From the NCBI RefSeq assembly GCF_009711345.1, contig NZ_SMMA01000064.1, forward strand, positions 297,555 to 361,554: a stretch of DNA of 64,000 bases, written 5' to 3'. This DNA is from Pseudovibrio flavus (GTDB lineage: Bacteria > Pseudomonadota > Alphaproteobacteria > Rhizobiales > Stappiaceae). Under the pieces are notes generated by a model that was not told where the DNA came from, ran no database searches, and saw nothing but the letters and a program-made list of their open reading frames with translations. The translations under genes and the position numbers were made by a program. This document shows positions 55,034 through 62,707 of this stretch, one piece after another (the stretch's first letter is position 1; each line of letters opens with the position of its first letter).

Positions 55034-56813
55034 CGGTGAGCTCCATTGACTTGGTCGTGTTTTGAGCTGGTCTACAGGCTGAAGAGCCTGAACTTCTTCC
55101 TTTGCCGTTAAACATAGCGAGATCGCGATGGGTGAATGGAACTGGTGAGAGGTAGGAGAACTCCATATCGTGCTTGCCAGCGGTCAGTGCGCAAGTGAAT
55201 TTTCTATTGGCCAACGCCAACCACATGTTTTGATCTATTCGATATCGTTCGCCAATTCGCAGGCTCCTCTGTCCGGTTGAGCGTTCAACCAGGCTCCCCG
55301 ATAGAGCGACATTCCGCACTTCATCATCAATTAGAACTGTTCCGGAGCTTCTGGCTAGCCAATCCGCAGTATCTGGATTGAAGACCCCGAATTGGAACTT
55401 CCAGCGGCAATTCTCAACGACTGATGCCAGAGCGGACTTTGCGTTGAGCCCTGCGATTTGTTCGAAGTCAGAGATGGTCTGATGCGCGATGATCAGGCGC
55501 AAGCCTTTATCTCGTGACTTTGCCAAGGCTCCAAGTGCTGGAGCGCTGAGAGAGTCTTTAGCTTCATCCAAGAACAGCAGGATTTTTCTGGAGGTGCTGT
55601 CTTGATGGCGTCCAGCCTTCGCAGCGATTTGCTGGATTCTGATCACCAACATGCGCTGCATTACCGTTAGGCGCTCGTCGTCAGAGCCGCCAAAGACGTA
55701 CAGGGCGCTGCCGGATTCAACGATTTCATTTAGATCGATAGCATCTGTCGCACTCAGAGTTCCGCCATGTGAAGCTTCCTGAAGCACTCGTGCTAAGCTT
55801 TTAGCGGTTTTCTGCTCGTCATCATCTGAAAAGTTTTTACGGTCTTGAGAGAGTATCTGCGCAGCTTCAGCGAGCTCTGAGATGGTTGGGGCCTCTGCGT
55901 AGCTTTTAACGTGACCCACTAGCTGACGTACGACCTGTCGCTCCATCCTGCGGTAGTGATCTGACTCATTGCCTGTATCGTTGAGTTTTAGACCTGCAAT
56001 CAGAAGCGCTTCCAAGTCAGCTTCGGTACCTCCAGCTAACAGAGCAATCTGAGGAACTTGCTTTTTTAGATCCACGAAAAAGCTTGCTACTCCTTGCCGA
56101 TTAGCCTCACTCGCAACGACTTGAGGCATGTATCGGTCCTCTTTAGGGTCAATGATAAAGATTGCATCTCCTTGGCGAATAGCCTGGGCAATCAAAATCT
56201 GGGCTGTTGTTCCTTTGCCGCAACCCGTCGTTCCCATGAGCTGAACATGTGGGTGGTCATCGAAGGGTGGAACATCTTCATAGATGGGCTTTCCCGCCAC
56301 ATCGAGCCCAAGGAAGATCTTGTTCTTTTTGAAGTACCTTGTGGGATCATAAACTTTTTTTGTTTTTGGAAGATGTCGTTCAATATCGTCGATGTCGGAT
56401 TTGGATCTGCGGGAAGTAGGCGTTCGCAGTGTTCGCTTGTGCTTGAATGCCTCATACTTGGTTGGGATTAACCTGAAGCAAAGCCACCAAAGGGCTAAGC
56501 CTCCTAGTGCACCACAGAGCCACCAATAGATCGGGTAATGGGTGTGGGCCACGAAGCTACCGGCATGCCAATGTCGAGAATTCTCCAAATAGTCGACGAT
56601 GTATGGCATCCAGAAATATGTTGCTGGACCAACAGTAAGACCTACAAGGCACAGAAGCCCCCAAAAAGCTCTCTGGTCAGGATTTTTCTCGACGCTTGTA
56701 CCGAGAGCGCCAAAGAACCCAAGCGATGCGAAGAGCGCGGGAAGGACAGCATAGGAGTGGTTGTATTGATAGTAGAGGCGCCAAATCTCATAGGCGGTTT
56801 CTGTTAGTTTCAC
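55020..56813 (-). CDS. VirD4/TraG/TraD-type coupling ATPase
   Basis: 597 residues from GTG 56813 (CGGAG eight bases upstream; another GTG lies at 56822). The N-terminal region has four hydrophobic segments (about 20-130), including SYAVLPALFASLGFFGALG and YWWLCGALGGLALWWLCFRLI. The motor domain has Walker A LMGTTGCGKGTTAQILIAQA near residue 195 and Walker B KILLFLDEAKDSLSAPALG near residue 420, then LRLIIAHQTISDFEQI. It should pump element DNA to a type IV channel supplied by a helper. A basic, Ser-rich C-terminus follows. Operon with the replication-relaxation-like gene. Confidence 0.85.
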   Translation of the reverse strand: MKLTETAYEIWRLYYQYNHSYAVLPALFASLGFFGALGTSVEKNPDQRAFWGLLCLVGLTVGPATYFWMPYIVDYLENSRHWHAGSFVAHTHYPIYWWLCGALGGLALWWLCFRLIPTKYEAFKHKRTLRTPTSRRSKSDIDDIERHLPKTKKVYDPTRYFKKNKIFLGLDVAGKPIYEDVPPFDDHPHVQLMGTTGCGKGTTAQILIAQAIRQGDAIFIIDPKEDRYMPQVVASEANRQGVASFFVDLKKQVPQIALLAGGTEADLEALLIAGLKLNDTGNESDHYRRMERQVVRQLVGHVKSYAEAPTISELAEAAQILSQDRKNFSDDDEQKTAKSLARVLQEASHGGTLSATDAIDLNEIVESGSALYVFGGSDDERLTVMQRMLVIRIQQIAAKAGRHQDSTSRKILLFLDEAKDSLSAPALGALAKSRDKGLRLIIAHQTISDFEQIAGLNAKSALASVVENCRWKFQFGVFNPDTADWLARSSGTVLIDDEVRNVALSGSLVERSTGQRSLRIGERYRIDQNMWLALANRKFTCALTAGKHDMEFSYLSPVPFTHRDLAMFNGKGRSSGSSACRPAQNTTKSMELTDVDF

Positions 56814-56822
56814 AGCGAGCAC

Positions 56823-57407
56823 TCCGAGTATTTGGTTTGGGAAGCAGTTGCAGCTACATCTTCGGCAGCTACCTGAAATGATTGGGCCTTATGATTTGTC
56901 GATGGCAGTTGAGCCAGGCGCGGAGCGGGGGGCCGCACAGCGGGGGCCTTGCCCCGTCGTCGTTCAAGACGAGGCCGGGGGGAGCCATTTTGCGGAAGTG
57001 GCCCCAAGGACGATGGAGACGAAATGGGGGGGACTGGTCCCCCGGGCGTTGGGTTCACCCGACTTACCTTGACTGGGCGAGTATGCGCGCGGGCCCCAAC
57101 GAGATAAGTTTCATCTTGAAGGGAAGCGGATGCGTTCGCGAAGCGGCGATACGGGCACGGTAAGTCGGGCGTAGCCCGGCCCCCCTGGGGTGAATTTTGC
57201 GCCGTGCAGTCGTCCAGACTGCTAAGGGGCCAAAGAGGGCGGCGTAGCCCCCTATCTCCGCCAAAAACGTCCAGATTTTGGGGAGATGACACTAAATGCC
57301 TGAATGGCATTTGGTGTGTTCCTTGCCAAAGGAATGCTTGCTTTCTCGGTGATGGTTCTCGGTGAGGTGGGATAACCGAGAGGGAGTGCCGACCCAACTT
57401 AAACATG
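56823..57407. other. GC-rich hairpin region, candidate oriT/oriV of the element
   Basis: About 585 bases, much richer in GC than the rest of the element and full of inverted repeats. GGGGGAC-TG-GTCCCCC (57028-57043) is a perfect seven-base hairpin; others lie near TCGTC-GTTCAA-GACGA (56957-56972) and in the repeated GCGTAGCCC motif (57170 and 57243). Long open frames here (for example 56810-57406, minus) are Pro/Arg/Ser-rich and look non-coding. The position between the coupling ATPase and the RepC-like gene suits a transfer or replication origin; no known nic sequence was recognised. Confidence 0.5.
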
Positions 57408-58499
57408 TCACGCTCCTTTTAGATTTTTGGCAAAGAAGCGATTAAGGAACAAAGTGTCGGTATCTGCTTTGTCGAGGGCACCCTTAAAACATGCGCGGGC
57501 ACTTATCGCCTGCGAGGTCAGGTTGGGTGGGGAGATACTGTTTCGATAGATTACCGACACTAAGGATGCGGCTGTGACCCTACCTAATAAAAGACAGGCT
57601 TTGCCCCAAAGCTCATCAGGAATACTCAAATCTCTTCTGAGAAGAGTGGCCGCTTCGATGAAGTTTGTTTGAGTATATCCACCAAGGATACGCATATATT
57701 CTAGTGCGTCGGGATGGGCCGTTTCAAGACAATCATGCCATGAGACTTTTCCAGAGGCGAACCTACTGTTTTGAAATGGATGCTTTTGAGTAGTGTTAGA
57801 TAGTGAGGCCGATTTGTCTGTCTTGGACGGCGCTTTTGCCAGTCCAGACTTATGTTCTTCAACAGCCTTCTCAACCCTTCGCTTCCTGTAAAACGACATA
57901 ATGTGCGAAAAGATTGCGATGGTTTTTCGTAGCGCCTTAGAGCAATAAATTCGAGAAACGCGCCCGTATGGAAGAACAGCAAATGCGGGCTTCATCGCTT
58001 TCGGGCAACCAAGAGCACGTATTTCTGAAAATAGGCGTTTGGTTTCCGCGCGCGCTAAGCGCAACGCCTCCCTCTCTCTAGCTCGTAATTTCGCTTGTTT
58101 CTTGAGTTCTGCAACTTTGACATTGATTAGAGGTTGGAAGTTGAAGCCAGCTGCCCAAATTATCCGCTTCTTTCCGTCTTTTTCTCGAGCACCGGAGCGT
58201 TGGGACTTCGGAGCGTTGGTTTTTACGCCATATCGTTTAGCAATCAGACCATTTTCCGCGCGCGTGACAGCGCGTTCACTCCAGCCGAGCTCCTCGGCGG
58301 TCTTTGTTATACGTTGCCAAATGGCGCAAATCCGTCCTTCCTGAAAGTCTCCAGCACTCATTTTGAGAAGATAATACTTGGCCAACACAAGTTCGTTGGA
58401 TGTCAGACCATTCGCACGCCCTTCGGTGTCGAGAAGTGTAAGTAAGTCTTTCAGACAGCCAATTTCAGACAGGCCATTGTGGGTCAGCGTCACGCTCAT
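57408..58499 (-). CDS. RepC-like plasmid replication initiator
   Basis: 363 residues from ATG 58499 (MSVTLTHNGLSEIGCLKD). The N-terminal winged-helix part (LLTLLDTEGRANGLTSNELVLAKYYLLKMSAGDFQ...IWQRITKTAEELGWSERAVTRAENGLIAKRYGVKT) resembles the RepC/replication-C family of alphaproteobacterial plasmids. A basic middle (about 115-210) follows. The C-terminal half (HPDALEYMRILGGYTQTNFIEAATLLRRDLSIPDELWGKACLLLGR) also fits RepC. There is no RepA/RepB partition pair. It would let the excised circle replicate. The gene lies 249 bases from the tRNA. Confidence 0.7.
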   Translation of the reverse strand: MSVTLTHNGLSEIGCLKDLLTLLDTEGRANGLTSNELVLAKYYLLKMSAGDFQEGRICAIWQRITKTAEELGWSERAVTRAENGLIAKRYGVKTNAPKSQRSGAREKDGKKRIIWAAGFNFQPLINVKVAELKKQAKLRAREREALRLARAETKRLFSEIRALGCPKAMKPAFAVLPYGRVSRIYCSKALRKTIAIFSHIMSFYRKRRVEKAVEEHKSGLAKAPSKTDKSASLSNTTQKHPFQNSRFASGKVSWHDCLETAHPDALEYMRILGGYTQTNFIEAATLLRRDLSIPDELWGKACLLLGRVTAASLVSVIYRNSISPPNLTSQAISARACFKGALDKADTDTLFLNRFFAKNLKGA

Positions 58500-58747
58500 G
58501 CTGCACCGCCATTCAGAAGGCGCAATTCTCCTGTTGAACAAAGTGGAGCGGTGGGATAGCTTCTGGGTGCAATTGCAAATTCCAAATGTCCGTCGGACGG
58601 GGTGGCAGCCCCTTCGGCGGATTTTTTGTGCCCATTTTCGACTGAGATCAAATGGGGAACAAATGCCGTATTGCGTACATACCGCGAACAATGCACAAAA
58701 GTCTTAAAAGGTGACTTTGTATAATCTATTGATTTTAGTGGAGATAA

Positions 58748-58794
58748 ATGGCGCACCCGACAGGATTCGAACCTGTGACCTCTGCCTTCGGAGG
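58748..58794 (-). repeat. Right attachment copy within tRNA-Arg
   Basis: 47 bases identical to 45243-45289. It covers the encoded CCA end through the 3' half of the anticodon stem, so crossover most likely occurs within this stretch and leaves a working tRNA at the right end. Confidence 0.95.
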
Positions 58795-58825
58795 GCAGCG
58801 CTCTATCCAACTGAGCTACGGGTGC
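58749..58825 (-). tRNA. tRNA-Arg (anticodon CCG)
   Basis: 77 bases on the minus strand with CCA encoded. Acceptor stem GCACCCG (58819-58825) pairs with CGGGTGC (58753-58759). The D arm is GCTC...GAGC, the anticodon loop CTCCGAA gives anticodon CCG, the anticodon stem is CTGCC/GGCAG, and the T arm is ACAGGTTCGAATCCTGT. It reads CGG codons. It is the integration target of the element; whether the sole CCG tRNA is here cannot be seen. Confidence 0.97.
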
Positions 58826-59032
58826 AAGGGCATTGAGCCAAATGCAATGGAGCTTCTTTAACTGATCCTGCAGTCCTCGGCAATCTCGGATCTTTCAAAG
58901 TACTGCGAAAATGTGGAAATACGGGATTAGCAGGGCGCGCATCCTGTATGGCTGCTAATCTGCGTCTACACCATGTTTTCAATGGAAGACGTTTCGAGCG
59001 ATCATAGAAGCAGCGGTTGGCACCTCAAAAGC

Positions 59033-59060
59033 AAAAGAGGCCGTGAAAATCACAGCCTCT
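59033..59060 (-). terminator. Rho-independent terminator of the 59085-60867 gene group
   Basis: The stem AGAGGC-C-GTGA / TCAC-A-GCCTCT (59036-59060) is followed on the minus strand by TTTTGCTTTT. It lies 25 bases past the stop of the small barrel protein. Confidence 0.8.
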
Positions 59061-59084
59061 AGAGTATTCAATTGTCTGAGAAAA

Positions 59085-59405
59085 TCAGGCAAATCGCTTT
59101 GAAATGACGTGATAATGACGCCCTTCATAGAAGTGTAGAATAGTGTCGTGGGCAGCTTTAGCCTGATCGCGCATTGGAGAGTTCATTGCCTCTTCAATTG
59201 CTGCCATGGATGGGTAGTCGATCTCTTGAATGAGAAAAACCGGACGCTCATCCCAGTCTACATTTTCAGGACGGAACAAGCGCACGTCCTGCGCATTTGG
59301 CATTTGCTTCCAGATCGGCAGCATGCGTTCTTCTACAGCTTGGTAGAACGCTTCTTCCTGACCTTCGTGGATTTTGCCTTCAAAAATGGCACGCCGAGTA
59401 TACAT
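59085..59405 (-). CDS. Small dimeric alpha/beta-barrel-like protein
   Basis: 106 residues: MYTRRAIFEGKIHEGQEEAFYQAVEERMLPIWKQMPNAQDVRLFRPENVDWDERPVFLIQEIDYPSM... Alternating strands and helices resemble the ferredoxin-like dimeric barrel families (EthD, NIPSNAP, antibiotic monooxygenase-like). No catalytic residues can be assigned. It follows the dehydrogenase gene by 60 bases on the same strand, so a role in the same sugar-acid route is possible. Confidence 0.65.
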   Translation of the reverse strand: MYTRRAIFEGKIHEGQEEAFYQAVEERMLPIWKQMPNAQDVRLFRPENVDWDERPVFLIQEIDYPSMAAIEEAMNSPMRDQAKAAHDTILHFYEGRHYHVISKRFA

Positions 59406-59465
59406 GCTTCTTCTCTTCTTGATTTTGGGAGAAGGTCCCGCCGTGGGCGGGACCTAATGCAGGCA

Positions 59466-60362
59466 TTAAGCGTTTTGCATGCCATCCAGAACGCGGATGA
59501 TTTCCACGCTGTCTTTCGGGCCAAGGCCGTTCGCGCAAAGCATGCGCAGAATTTCAACCACCTGACCGGTCATCGGCAGAGGTGTTTTGGTGCGCATTGC
59601 AAAGGACTGAAGAGCATCCAGATCCTTAAGCATGTTATCGATACGGCCAGTTGGGGTGTAGTCACGCTCAGCAAACTTCACCATGAATTCCTGCAGCAGC
59701 GCGGAATCTGCGCGGCCGCCAGCCAGCGCTTTAGGAATGACGCGAGGGTCCACGCCACCAGCTTCTGCAACTTTTACAGCTTCAGCCAAAGACTGGAAGA
59801 TAACCGCACAGAAGAGCTGGTTTACCAGCTTGGTGGTTTGGCCAGCACCGTTTGGTCCCATAAGGGTAAAGTTGGCGCAAAGGTCGTCCATGACCGCTTT
59901 GGAACGCTCGAAGTCTACTTCTGAGCCACCAGCCATTACAGTGAGACGGCCGTTCAATGCGCCTGGCGCACCGCCGGAAAGCGGACAGTCGAGCCAGCGC
60001 ATGCCGCAAGCTTCCTGCAGGTTTTCTGCAAATGTCTTGGTCTCAACCGGGTCGATAGAAGACATATCGATGAGCAGCTTGTCTTCGGTGCCTGCGCTAA
60101 CAACGCCGTTTTCGCCAAAGACAACGGCTTTCACGATATTGGCGTGGTTAAGGCTGAGAATGACGAACTCGGAGCGCTCGGTCGCTTCTGCGATGGAAAG
60201 AGCAGCTTCAGCGCCTTTCTGAACCAGCGCGTTCACTTTTTCTTCGTCGATGTCGAAAACGGTTACTGAATGGCCAACTTCCAGCAGGCGGGTCGCAATG
60301 GCATTACCCATAATGCCAGCGCCGAGAACAGAGACAGTTTGCCTTGGGCGATCATTCATCAT
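59466..60362 (-). CDS. NAD(P)-dependent beta-hydroxyacid dehydrogenase
   Basis: 298 residues of the 3-hydroxyisobutyrate/tartronate-semialdehyde reductase superfamily. The N-terminal nucleotide site is VSVLGAGIMGNAIATRLLE. The substrate signature is LDCPLSGGAPGALNGRLTVMAGG, and the catalytic Lys is in GPNGAGQTTKLVNQLF. Next to gluconokinase it might handle threonate, erythronate or a hydroxypropionate, similar to LtnD or GarR; the substrate cannot be told from sequence. It overlaps the end of gntK by 11 bases. Confidence 0.9.
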   Translation of the reverse strand: MMNDRPRQTVSVLGAGIMGNAIATRLLEVGHSVTVFDIDEEKVNALVQKGAEAALSIAEATERSEFVILSLNHANIVKAVVFGENGVVSAGTEDKLLIDMSSIDPVETKTFAENLQEACGMRWLDCPLSGGAPGALNGRLTVMAGGSEVDFERSKAVMDDLCANFTLMGPNGAGQTTKLVNQLFCAVIFQSLAEAVKVAEAGGVDPRVIPKALAGGRADSALLQEFMVKFAERDYTPTGRIDNMLKDLDALQSFAMRTKTPLPMTGQVVEILRMLCANGLGPKDSVEIIRVLDGMQNA

Positions 60363-60867
60363 TATTATCCTTAGGTTTTTTGTCCTGCAGCCATTCGATA
60401 GCAGTGCGGGTCAGTACCTCGGTCGGCTCGGCAATGGAAAGGATCAAAAGATCATCCTCGCCTTCCGGGTATTCCAGCGTGTCGAACTGGCTCTGCAGTA
60501 GGGATTGGGGCATGTAGTGGTTGCTGCGCTGTTGCAGGCGCTCGTTGATCAACTCGAAACTTCCATCGAGGAAAACAAAACGAACGTCCGGTCCACCGCA
60601 ACGACGCAATAGATCTCGGTAGGAACGGCGAAGAGCCGAGCAGCTAACAATGCAGCCGCCTTCTGTCATCAGCAGATGCTTGCCGATTGTCGTTAGCCAA
60701 GGCCAACGATCTTCGTCAGTGAGCGGGATCTCTGCTCGCATTTTTTCTACGTTTTCGTGTGAGTGTAGGCTGTCGCCCTCAACAAAGCCCAAACCCAATT
60801 CCAGCGCCAGTTGCTTGCCAACTGTAGATTTTCCGCAACCGCTGACGCCCATGACGACAATGCGCAT
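60352..60867 (-). CDS. gntK: Gluconokinase
   Basis: 171-residue P-loop kinase of the GntK type. Walker A is VMGVSGCGKSTVGKQLA; EGDSLHSHENVEKM is the gluconate-binding stretch; PLTDEDRWPWLTTIG and CSALRRSYRDLLR are family blocks; LQSQFDTLEYPEGEDD is typical of the C-terminus. It makes 6-phosphogluconate for the Entner-Doudoroff or pentose phosphate routes. First gene of a three-gene minus-strand group. Confidence 0.93.
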   Translation of the reverse strand: MRIVVMGVSGCGKSTVGKQLALELGLGFVEGDSLHSHENVEKMRAEIPLTDEDRWPWLTTIGKHLLMTEGGCIVSCSALRRSYRDLLRRCGGPDVRFVFLDGSFELINERLQQRSNHYMPQSLLQSQFDTLEYPEGEDDLLILSIAEPTEVLTRTAIEWLQDKKPKDNNDE

Positions 60868-61158
60868 TTTATCTCCCGATCATTGCTTGCTGAGACTGCA
60901 AGTCTTCCGCCCAAAATATATATTGCATACAAAAGCCAAAATTTGCAGCATGGTAGTTTTGATTAGTTTTTGGTGTGGCTGTGAATTCGATGGAGTAAAC
61001 CGGCTGTCTCCAAAGCCGATTTGCCTTATCTGAATAAGATCAGAACTAGCTTAGTTAAAGGCAGCTTACCAGATGTCACAATAATTTTTGCTGCGTACGC
61101 ACTCAAAATAAGGAAAGATGCCCTAGCGTAATAAAAAAGTCAGAAAAAGAAAAAGCTC
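60868..61158. promoter_or_regulatory. Divergent promoter region between gntK and the T1SS fusion protein
   Basis: 291 bases, AT-rich, no gene seen. ATATATATTGCATACAA (about 60915-60932) could be part of the gntK promoter or a regulator site. Nothing more specific is supported. Confidence 0.45.
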
Positions 61159-62463
61159 ATGATCACTCTTGAGAATGACCGCCGTGATAAGCCTCCCGTA
61201 CTTGCTGGTAGCATCATTGTAATCATTATTACTCTAATAGTAGTTGGGGTTACATGGAGCGCCTTTGCCAAGCTTGACGAGGTAACCCGTGGCGAGGGAA
61301 GCGTTATTCCCGCTGGCCGCACGCAAATCGTGCAGGCGTCTGAAACCGGCAATATTGCCGAGATCGCCGTCAATATCGGCCAGAGTGTCAAAAAGGGTGA
61401 TCTGCTCTTCCGGCTGGATGATACCAGTAACTCAGCCGCTTTAGGTGAGCTAACGGCTCGCAGCCGCGCCCTAAGGGCTCAGATAGCAAGGCTACGCGTT
61501 GAAGCCTCAGGAGATGTGGTTGAGTCCGCCTTCAAGTGCCCAGAAGATATTACCGAGATGGCGAGCCAGATCTGCGAAAACGAGCTACGGCTTTTCCGAA
61601 GCAAGCAGATTGCTCTTACTCGTCAATTGGAAACGCTGGATCAACGCCAAATTCAGTCTCGCAGTGAGCGTCAGGAAGTTGAGTTGAACATTGCTGGCCT
61701 TGAAGCAAGCTTGGCGATTGCGGACGATGAAGTCAAAATGCTTGAGCCTCTGGTGAAGCGCAAGATTGCACCGCGAACTGACTTGCTTAGGGTTCAAAGA
61801 GAAATTGCTGATCTCAATAGGCAGAAAAGCACGGCCACAGAGAGCCTGTTCCGTCTGGAGAGTGAGCTTGCCGAGCTTGAATCCCAAAAGGAAGAGCTCA
61901 AGACACAAGAGCAAGAAGACATTTTGAACGAGCTTACCGAGCGCATTGCGGAGTTGTCCGTCATCAACGAAAGCATAAGAGCCGCACGCAGAAAGCTCGC
62001 GCAAACAGACACTTACTCTCCAGTTGATGGTGTGGTGAACAAGATCGAGGTCAACACAGGCGGTGCCTTCGTGACCGCTGGAACGCCTGTTCTGGAGATT
62101 GTTCCAAATGGCGATAAGCTACTGTTCGAAGCCAAAATCAACCCGAAAGACATAGCGTTTATTCGCCCGGGGCAGCCGGCGATTGTGAAGATTACCGCCT
62201 ATGACTTTGCCACCTATGGTGGGTTGGACGCTGAGGTGGTTCACGTTTCGGCTGATGCCATTCAGGACGAGGAAACGGGAGAGGCCTACTACGCCACTAT
62301 TGTTGAATCTGACAATGCGTTTATTGAGCTTAACGGCAAGGAACACCCGTTAATGCCGGGGATGATGGGGCAGGTGGATATCCTCACAGGTGAGAAAACC
62401 ATTCTTTCCTACCTACTGGAGCCAATCATAACGGCGCAGAATACGGCTCTAAGAGAAAGATAA
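61159..62463 (+). CDS. Type I secretion membrane fusion protein (HlyD/LapC-like)
   Basis: 434 residues. A short cytoplasmic N-terminus leads to one membrane helix (LAGSIIVIIITLIVVGVTWSAF, about 15-36), then the lipoyl-like half GNIAEIAVNIGQSVKKGDLLFRLDD. A long coiled coil (about 95-280) is rich in Glu/Arg/Leu heptads, and the second half has TYSPVDGVVNKIEVNTGGAFVTAGTPVLEIVPNGDKLLFEAKINPKDIAFIRPGQPAIVKITAYDFATYGGLDAEVVHVS, which is HlyD-family diagnostic. It bridges the inner-membrane ATPase and the outer-membrane TolC-type channel. The likely substrate is the adhesin that follows; the likely ATPase is the one at 33510. Confidence 0.93.
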   Translation: MITLENDRRDKPPVLAGSIIVIIITLIVVGVTWSAFAKLDEVTRGEGSVIPAGRTQIVQASETGNIAEIAVNIGQSVKKGDLLFRLDDTSNSAALGELTARSRALRAQIARLRVEASGDVVESAFKCPEDITEMASQICENELRLFRSKQIALTRQLETLDQRQIQSRSERQEVELNIAGLEASLAIADDEVKMLEPLVKRKIAPRTDLLRVQREIADLNRQKSTATESLFRLESELAELESQKEELKTQEQEDILNELTERIAELSVINESIRAARRKLAQTDTYSPVDGVVNKIEVNTGGAFVTAGTPVLEIVPNGDKLLFEAKINPKDIAFIRPGQPAIVKITAYDFATYGGLDAEVVHVSADAIQDEETGEAYYATIVESDNAFIELNGKEHPLMPGMMGQVDILTGEKTILSYLLEPIITAQNTALRER

Positions 62464-62707
62464 ACTCATACAAATAAAGTTGAGGGGCTATGGGCGTGTC
62501 CTTGGCTCCTCATAAACTATTAGTTATAATAATTACCATTATTTAATGTATTGGTAAGATTATATCTAAATGCTTATTACAATAACATTTTTGTATATAG
62601 ATCTATTATTGTTGTAATAACTAAAACTCCCGCAACGATATTTCATAAATAGGTATTAGTATGTAGTATGTCGCTATGAAAACTTGCCCAAAGAAGCAGG
62701 ACTAATC
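62464..62707. promoter_or_regulatory. AT-rich gap upstream of the adhesin gene
   Basis: 244 bases, with 62510-62660 very AT-rich and containing runs of the type TATATAGATCTATTATTG. It is likely the adhesin promoter and target of nucleoid proteins or biofilm regulators. No terminator for the preceding gene was recognised. Confidence 0.5.

Larger units (their letters stand above)
45243..58794. mobile_element. Integrative (mobilizable) element in tRNA-Arg(CCG), about 13.5 kb, carrying a Gabija-like defence island
   Basis: Bounded by 47-bp direct repeats, with the tyrosine integrase at the left end and the intact tRNA rebuilt at the right end. Contents from left: integrase, AlpA-like protein, XRE regulator, membrane protein, GHKL-ATPase/nuclease, Gabija-like pair, membrane protein, replication-relaxation-like protein, VirD4/TraG-type ATPase, hairpin-rich non-coding region, RepC-like initiator. 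It has no type IV secretion channel genes and no recognisable classical relaxase, so at most it is mobilised by another element. Confidence 0.9.

Noticed and set aside
56810..57406. 198-codon minus-strand frame between the coupling ATPase and the RepC-like gene
   Set aside because: Pro/Arg/Ser-rich translation of a GC-rich, hairpin-filled stretch; no motif, and it overlaps the ATPase start. Treated as non-coding.
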